The translations under genes and the position numbers were made by a program. Positions 60,263-64,000 of a stretch of 64,000 nt of DNA are shown piece by piece. This DNA is from DASXMT01 sp963803065 (lineage in GTDB: Bacteria > Actinomycetota > Acidimicrobiia > Acidimicrobiales > RAAP-2). Within the stretch, counting starts at the first letter, position 1. Each line of letters opens with the position of its first letter. Below the pieces are notes generated by a model. The model was not told the DNA's origin. It saw only the letters and a list, made by a program, of their open reading frames with translations, and ran no database searches. Where the stretch lies: contig CAWDKW010000004.1 of NCBI GenBank assembly GCA_963803065.1, positions 434,001 through 498,000 of the forward strand. The letters run 5' to 3'.

Positions 60263-61350
60263 GAGCCGTCGTCCTCGTGGGCGGCGAGGGGACGAGACTC
60301 CGTCCCCTGACGCTGACCACGCCCAAACAGATGCTCCCGGTCATGGAGGTGCCCATGATCGAGCGGGTTCTTGGCCAGCTGGCTGCACACGGGATCAAGG
60401 AGGCCGTCCTGTCCCTCGGCTACCGGCCTGACGCCTTCATCAACGCCTACCCCGATGGTTCCGCCGGCGGGGTCCGCCTGTCCTATGCCGTGGAGCCCGA
60501 GCCGCTCGACACCGCGGGAGCCATCCGGTTCGCGGCCGACCATGCCGGGGTCGGGGAGACCTTTGTGGTCGTCAACGGCGACGTGCTCACCGACCTCGAC
60601 ATGACCGCCCTGGTCGACTTCCATCGCAGCCACCGGGCCGAGGCCACCATCAGCCTGACCCCGGTGGAGGACCCGTCGTCCTACGGGGTGGTCCCGACCG
60701 ACGCCCAGGGCAGGGTCGAGGCGTTCATCGAGAAGCCGCCTCGTGACGAAGTGCCGACCAACCTGATCAACGCCGGGACGTACGTCCTCGAGCCCGAGGT
60801 GCTGGGCCGCATTGCCAAGGGCCGCCGGGTGTCGATCGAACGCGAGACGTTCCCCGCGCTGGTGGAGGCGAGGTCCCTGTACGCCCTGGGCTCGGAGGCG
60901 TACTGGATCGACACCGGAACGCCGGCGTCCTACCTGCGTGCCCACCTGGACTTGTTGGCCGGGCGGCGTGGCACCGTACCCGCACCGGGTGCCGTTCTCG
61001 CCCCGGATGTCGGTCAGGGGGTGTGGGTGCTCGGCGAGGTCGCTGCTGAGGGTGCCGCGGTGACCGGTTCATTGCTCGCCTCCGGCGCCCGGCTCGAGCC
61101 CGGCACGGTGGTCGGTGGCTCGGTGATCGGGAGCGGTGCCATCGTCGAGGAGGGGGCGACCGTGCTCGGCTCGGTGCTCCTCCCCGGGTCACGGGTGGCG
61201 GCGCGGGCCACGGTGGAAGGCTCGATCGTGGGCCCGGGCGCTACCATCGGCCAGCGATGCTCGATCCGGCCGCTCTCCGTCATCGGTGCCGGTGTGGTGA
61301 TGCCGTCGGGGTCGACCGCCGACGGCGAGCGCGTCCCATCAGGAGCCTGA
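60259..61350 (+). CDS. manB: NDP-sugar pyrophosphorylase, mannose-1-phosphate guanylyltransferase-like (ManB type)
   Basis: 363 residues. N-terminal nucleotidyltransferase with LVGGEGTRLRPLTLTTPKQM (signature plus Lys), VVNGDVLTDLD (metal Asp) and FIEKPPRDEVPTNLINAG. The C-terminal left-handed beta-helix has repeated hexapeptides such as GSVIGSGAIVEEGATVLGSV. It resembles mycobacterial ManB, which makes GDP-mannose, but a UTP- or dTTP-using glucose enzyme cannot be excluded, especially as rmlA is missing from the window. GTG start, GTGA overlap with the Thr-rich protein gene. Confidence 0.85.
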   Translation: MRAVVLVGGEGTRLRPLTLTTPKQMLPVMEVPMIERVLGQLAAHGIKEAVLSLGYRPDAFINAYPDGSAGGVRLSYAVEPEPLDTAGAIRFAADHAGVGETFVVVNGDVLTDLDMTALVDFHRSHRAEATISLTPVEDPSSYGVVPTDAQGRVEAFIEKPPRDEVPTNLINAGTYVLEPEVLGRIAKGRRVSIERETFPALVEARSLYALGSEAYWIDTGTPASYLRAHLDLLAGRRGTVPAPGAVLAPDVGQGVWVLGEVAAEGAAVTGSLLASGARLEPGTVVGGSVIGSGAIVEEGATVLGSVLLPGSRVAARATVEGSIVGPGATIGQRCSIRPLSVIGAGVVMPSGSTADGERVPSGA

Positions 61351-61354
61351 CCAC

Positions 61355-62314
<960 letters not shown>

Positions 62315-62462
62315 GCCCGGCAGCCACCCGGCCGGGTCCCATCGCTGCTCCGCATCAACTAAGGTGGTGGGCGCCCTGGTGCGCGACGAGTCGTGACTGA
62401 CTTGCTTTGTTTCTCTTTCTGCGCTCCGTACTCAGTTACTCATCGCACGAAAGCGCGCCCAC

Positions 62463-63980
62463 ATGCCTCCCTCCTTCGCCGATCTCGGCGTTCCCTCCGA
62501 CCTGGTTGCCGCCCTTGAGCGACGATCGATCACCACACCGTTCCCCATTCAGGCCATGACCGTGCCCGATGCCCTGGCCGGGCGCGACCTGTGCGGGAAG
62601 GCCCCGACCGGTTCGGGCAAGACGCTGGCCTTCGGCATCGCCGCCGTGGCCAGGCTCGAGGGCAAGCCGTCGCGACCCGGCCACCCCCGAGTCCTGGTGC
62701 TGACGCCGACCCGCGAGCTGTGCGCTCAGGTGGCCGGCGAGATCGAGACGCTGGCCGCGGCCCGCAACCTTCGGGTGGCCTCGTTCTACGGCGGCGTGGG
62801 CTACGGCCCACAGCTGAAGTCGCTGGCCCGAGGGGTCGACGTGGCCGTGGCCTGCCCGGGGAGGCTCACCGACCTGATCGAGCGGCGGAGCATCCATCTC
62901 GGCCGCGTCGAGATCGTGGTGATCGACGAAGCCGATCGCATGGCCGATATGGGGTTCCTCCCCGACGTCCGCCGGCTGCTCGACAAGACGCCGGACAGCC
63001 GACAGACCGTCCTGTTCTCGGCCACCCTCGACGGCGACATCGACGTCCTGGTGCGCCGTTACCAGAACAAGCCGGCCCGCCACGAGATCGAGGCGACCGA
63101 GGAGAGCATCTCCCTCGCCCATCACGTGTTCTGGAGGGTGGCCGCCGGGGATCGGGTGGGGACCGCCGCCGACATCGTCACGGCGTCGGGACCCACCATC
63201 ATCTTCTGCCGGACCAAGCACGCCACCGACCGGATGGCCCGGCAGCTCGACACGCGGGGTGTCCGGGCCGTGGCCATCCACGGCGACCGCAGCCAAAAGC
63301 AGCGGGAGCGCGCCCTGGCCTCGTTCATGCGGGGGAACGTGGACGCCCTGGTGGCGACCGACGTGGCCGCCCGGGGCATCCACGTGGACGGGGTCACGGC
63401 CGTTATCCACTTCGACCCGCCGGCAGACGCCAAGGACTACGTCCACCGCTCCGGCCGGACGGCTCGGGCCGGTGCGTCGGGCGTGGTCGTCAGCCTCGTC
63501 ACCCCGGACAAGGCGGGAGCGGTCAAGAAGCTGCAGCGCGACCTGGGTATGCCCACCGTCACCGGCGCGCCCGACTTCGCCGCTCTGGCGGTCGCCCTGG
63601 GCGAGGGATCGGTGAAGTCGGTTCGCGAGACCGTCGTCGAGCGTGAGGCTCGAAGCCGCCGCCGCGGCTTCGAGGACACCGATCGCACGCGTCGTCCCAG
63701 CCGGTCAGGCTCCGAGTCGAGCGCTGGTGGGACGAGGCATCGGAAGAAGCGACCCGGAGCCGGTGTGCCCAAGCGAACTGGGTGGTCCGGTGCGACGGCG
63801 TCGTCCCCGCTTCGGCGCGATCGCGACTCGGGTTGGCCTGCCGACGAAAAGCCATCGCACGGGCGCCGGCTGGGCGAGGGCGCATCGGCGTCGAAGTCCG
63901 GAGCGCCATCACGGCCCGACCGCCACTTGAAGGCAGCCGGCACCAAGAAGCGCGGCCCCAAACAGGGCTATAGCCGGTAG
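62463..63980 (+). CDS. DEAD-box ATP-dependent RNA helicase
   Basis: 505 residues. F...LGVP and TTPFPIQ make the Q motif, APTGSGKT motif I (about 49), PTRELCAQV motif Ia, VIDEADRM motif II (about 155), SATL motif III, ATDVAARG motif V and HRSGRTARAG motif VI (about 328). The last 125 residues are Arg/Lys/Ser-rich and disordered, a usual RNA-binding tail. It unwinds short RNA duplexes in ribosome assembly or mRNA decay, often in cold conditions. The leader between 62315 and 62462 contains a T-rich segment. Complete; ends 20 bp before the window edge. Confidence 0.93.
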   Translation: MPPSFADLGVPSDLVAALERRSITTPFPIQAMTVPDALAGRDLCGKAPTGSGKTLAFGIAAVARLEGKPSRPGHPRVLVLTPTRELCAQVAGEIETLAAARNLRVASFYGGVGYGPQLKSLARGVDVAVACPGRLTDLIERRSIHLGRVEIVVIDEADRMADMGFLPDVRRLLDKTPDSRQTVLFSATLDGDIDVLVRRYQNKPARHEIEATEESISLAHHVFWRVAAGDRVGTAADIVTASGPTIIFCRTKHATDRMARQLDTRGVRAVAIHGDRSQKQRERALASFMRGNVDALVATDVAARGIHVDGVTAVIHFDPPADAKDYVHRSGRTARAGASGVVVSLVTPDKAGAVKKLQRDLGMPTVTGAPDFAALAVALGEGSVKSVRETVVEREARSRRRGFEDTDRTRRPSRSGSESSAGGTRHRKKRPGAGVPKRTGWSGATASSPLRRDRDSGWPADEKPSHGRRLGEGASASKSGAPSRPDRHLKAAGTKKRGPKQGYSR

Positions 63981-64000
63981 CCGAGGCCGGCTCGGCGGCC

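Overview
This is GC-rich, densely packed bacterial DNA with many GTG starts and 4-bp start/stop overlaps. Three short-chain dehydrogenases of the mycofactocin type, several F420/flavin LLM-type oxidoreductases, a split B12-dependent acyl-CoA mutase, an AccA3-type carboxylase and a mycobacterial-style rmlD/wbbL/manB cell-wall set point to an actinobacterium. The class Acidimicrobiia is my best guess; this is inference from gene content only. I see no tRNA, rRNA, CRISPR, IS element or prophage.

Layout. (1) 0-12.7 kb, housekeeping and accessory: leucyl aminopeptidase; a minus-strand RepA-like ATPase with an unknown, possibly winged-helix partner; a TldD/PmbA pair; a D-aminoacylase-like amidohydrolase; a CYTH-CHAD protein; a nitroreductase; an HD-domain hydrolase. 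(2) 12.7-48.5 kb, a long catabolic region: two acyl-CoA ligase-like proteins, three mycofactocin-type SDRs, a complete VOR-type 2-oxoacid:ferredoxin oxidoreductase (gamma-delta-alpha-beta), a cupin, TetR and IclR regulators, four amidohydrolases, a Gfo/Idh/MocA oxidoreductase, a Liv-type ABC importer whose two permeases are fused, a KstD-like flavoprotein with an NTF2-like partner, a sugar-isomerase-like barrel, three LLM oxidoreductases, a nitroreductase, a rhodanese-MoeB fusion and the methylmalonyl-CoA-mutase-type large subunit. (3) 48.9-52.9 kb: an M20 amidohydrolase, biotin carboxylase/BCCP and, divergently, biotin ligase. (4) 52.9-62.3 kb, nucleotide-sugar and cell-envelope cluster: rmlB, rmlD, ugd, a UDP-xylose-synthase-like gene, two GT2 glycosyltransferases, a membrane-anchored Thr-rich protein, a manB-like nucleotidyltransferase and a GalE-like epimerase. 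(5) A DEAD-box RNA helicase at the right edge.

How it fits together. The catabolic genes can be read as import of an organic acid or amide-like compound (Liv transporter), hydrolysis or decarboxylation (amidohydrolases), oxidation (SDRs, LLMs, FAD enzyme), CoA activation (ligases, VOR) and entry into propionyl/methylmalonyl-CoA metabolism (carboxylase, mutase). The substrate cannot be read from sequence. Region 4 would make dTDP-rhamnose, UDP-glucuronate/UDP-xylose and a mannose nucleotide for envelope glycans; rmlA and rmlC are not in the window.

Two sequence-level themes stand out. Short tandem duplications sit repeatedly at gene edges: ribosome-binding sites, start codons, stop codons and the first or last codons. 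In at least two places (amidohydrolase/tldD near 7.3 kb and permease/ATPase near 29.8 kb) a reading frame runs far into the next gene in a wrong frame, and the coding signal crosses to another frame. This suggests recent frameshifts, sequencing indels or unusual overlaps.
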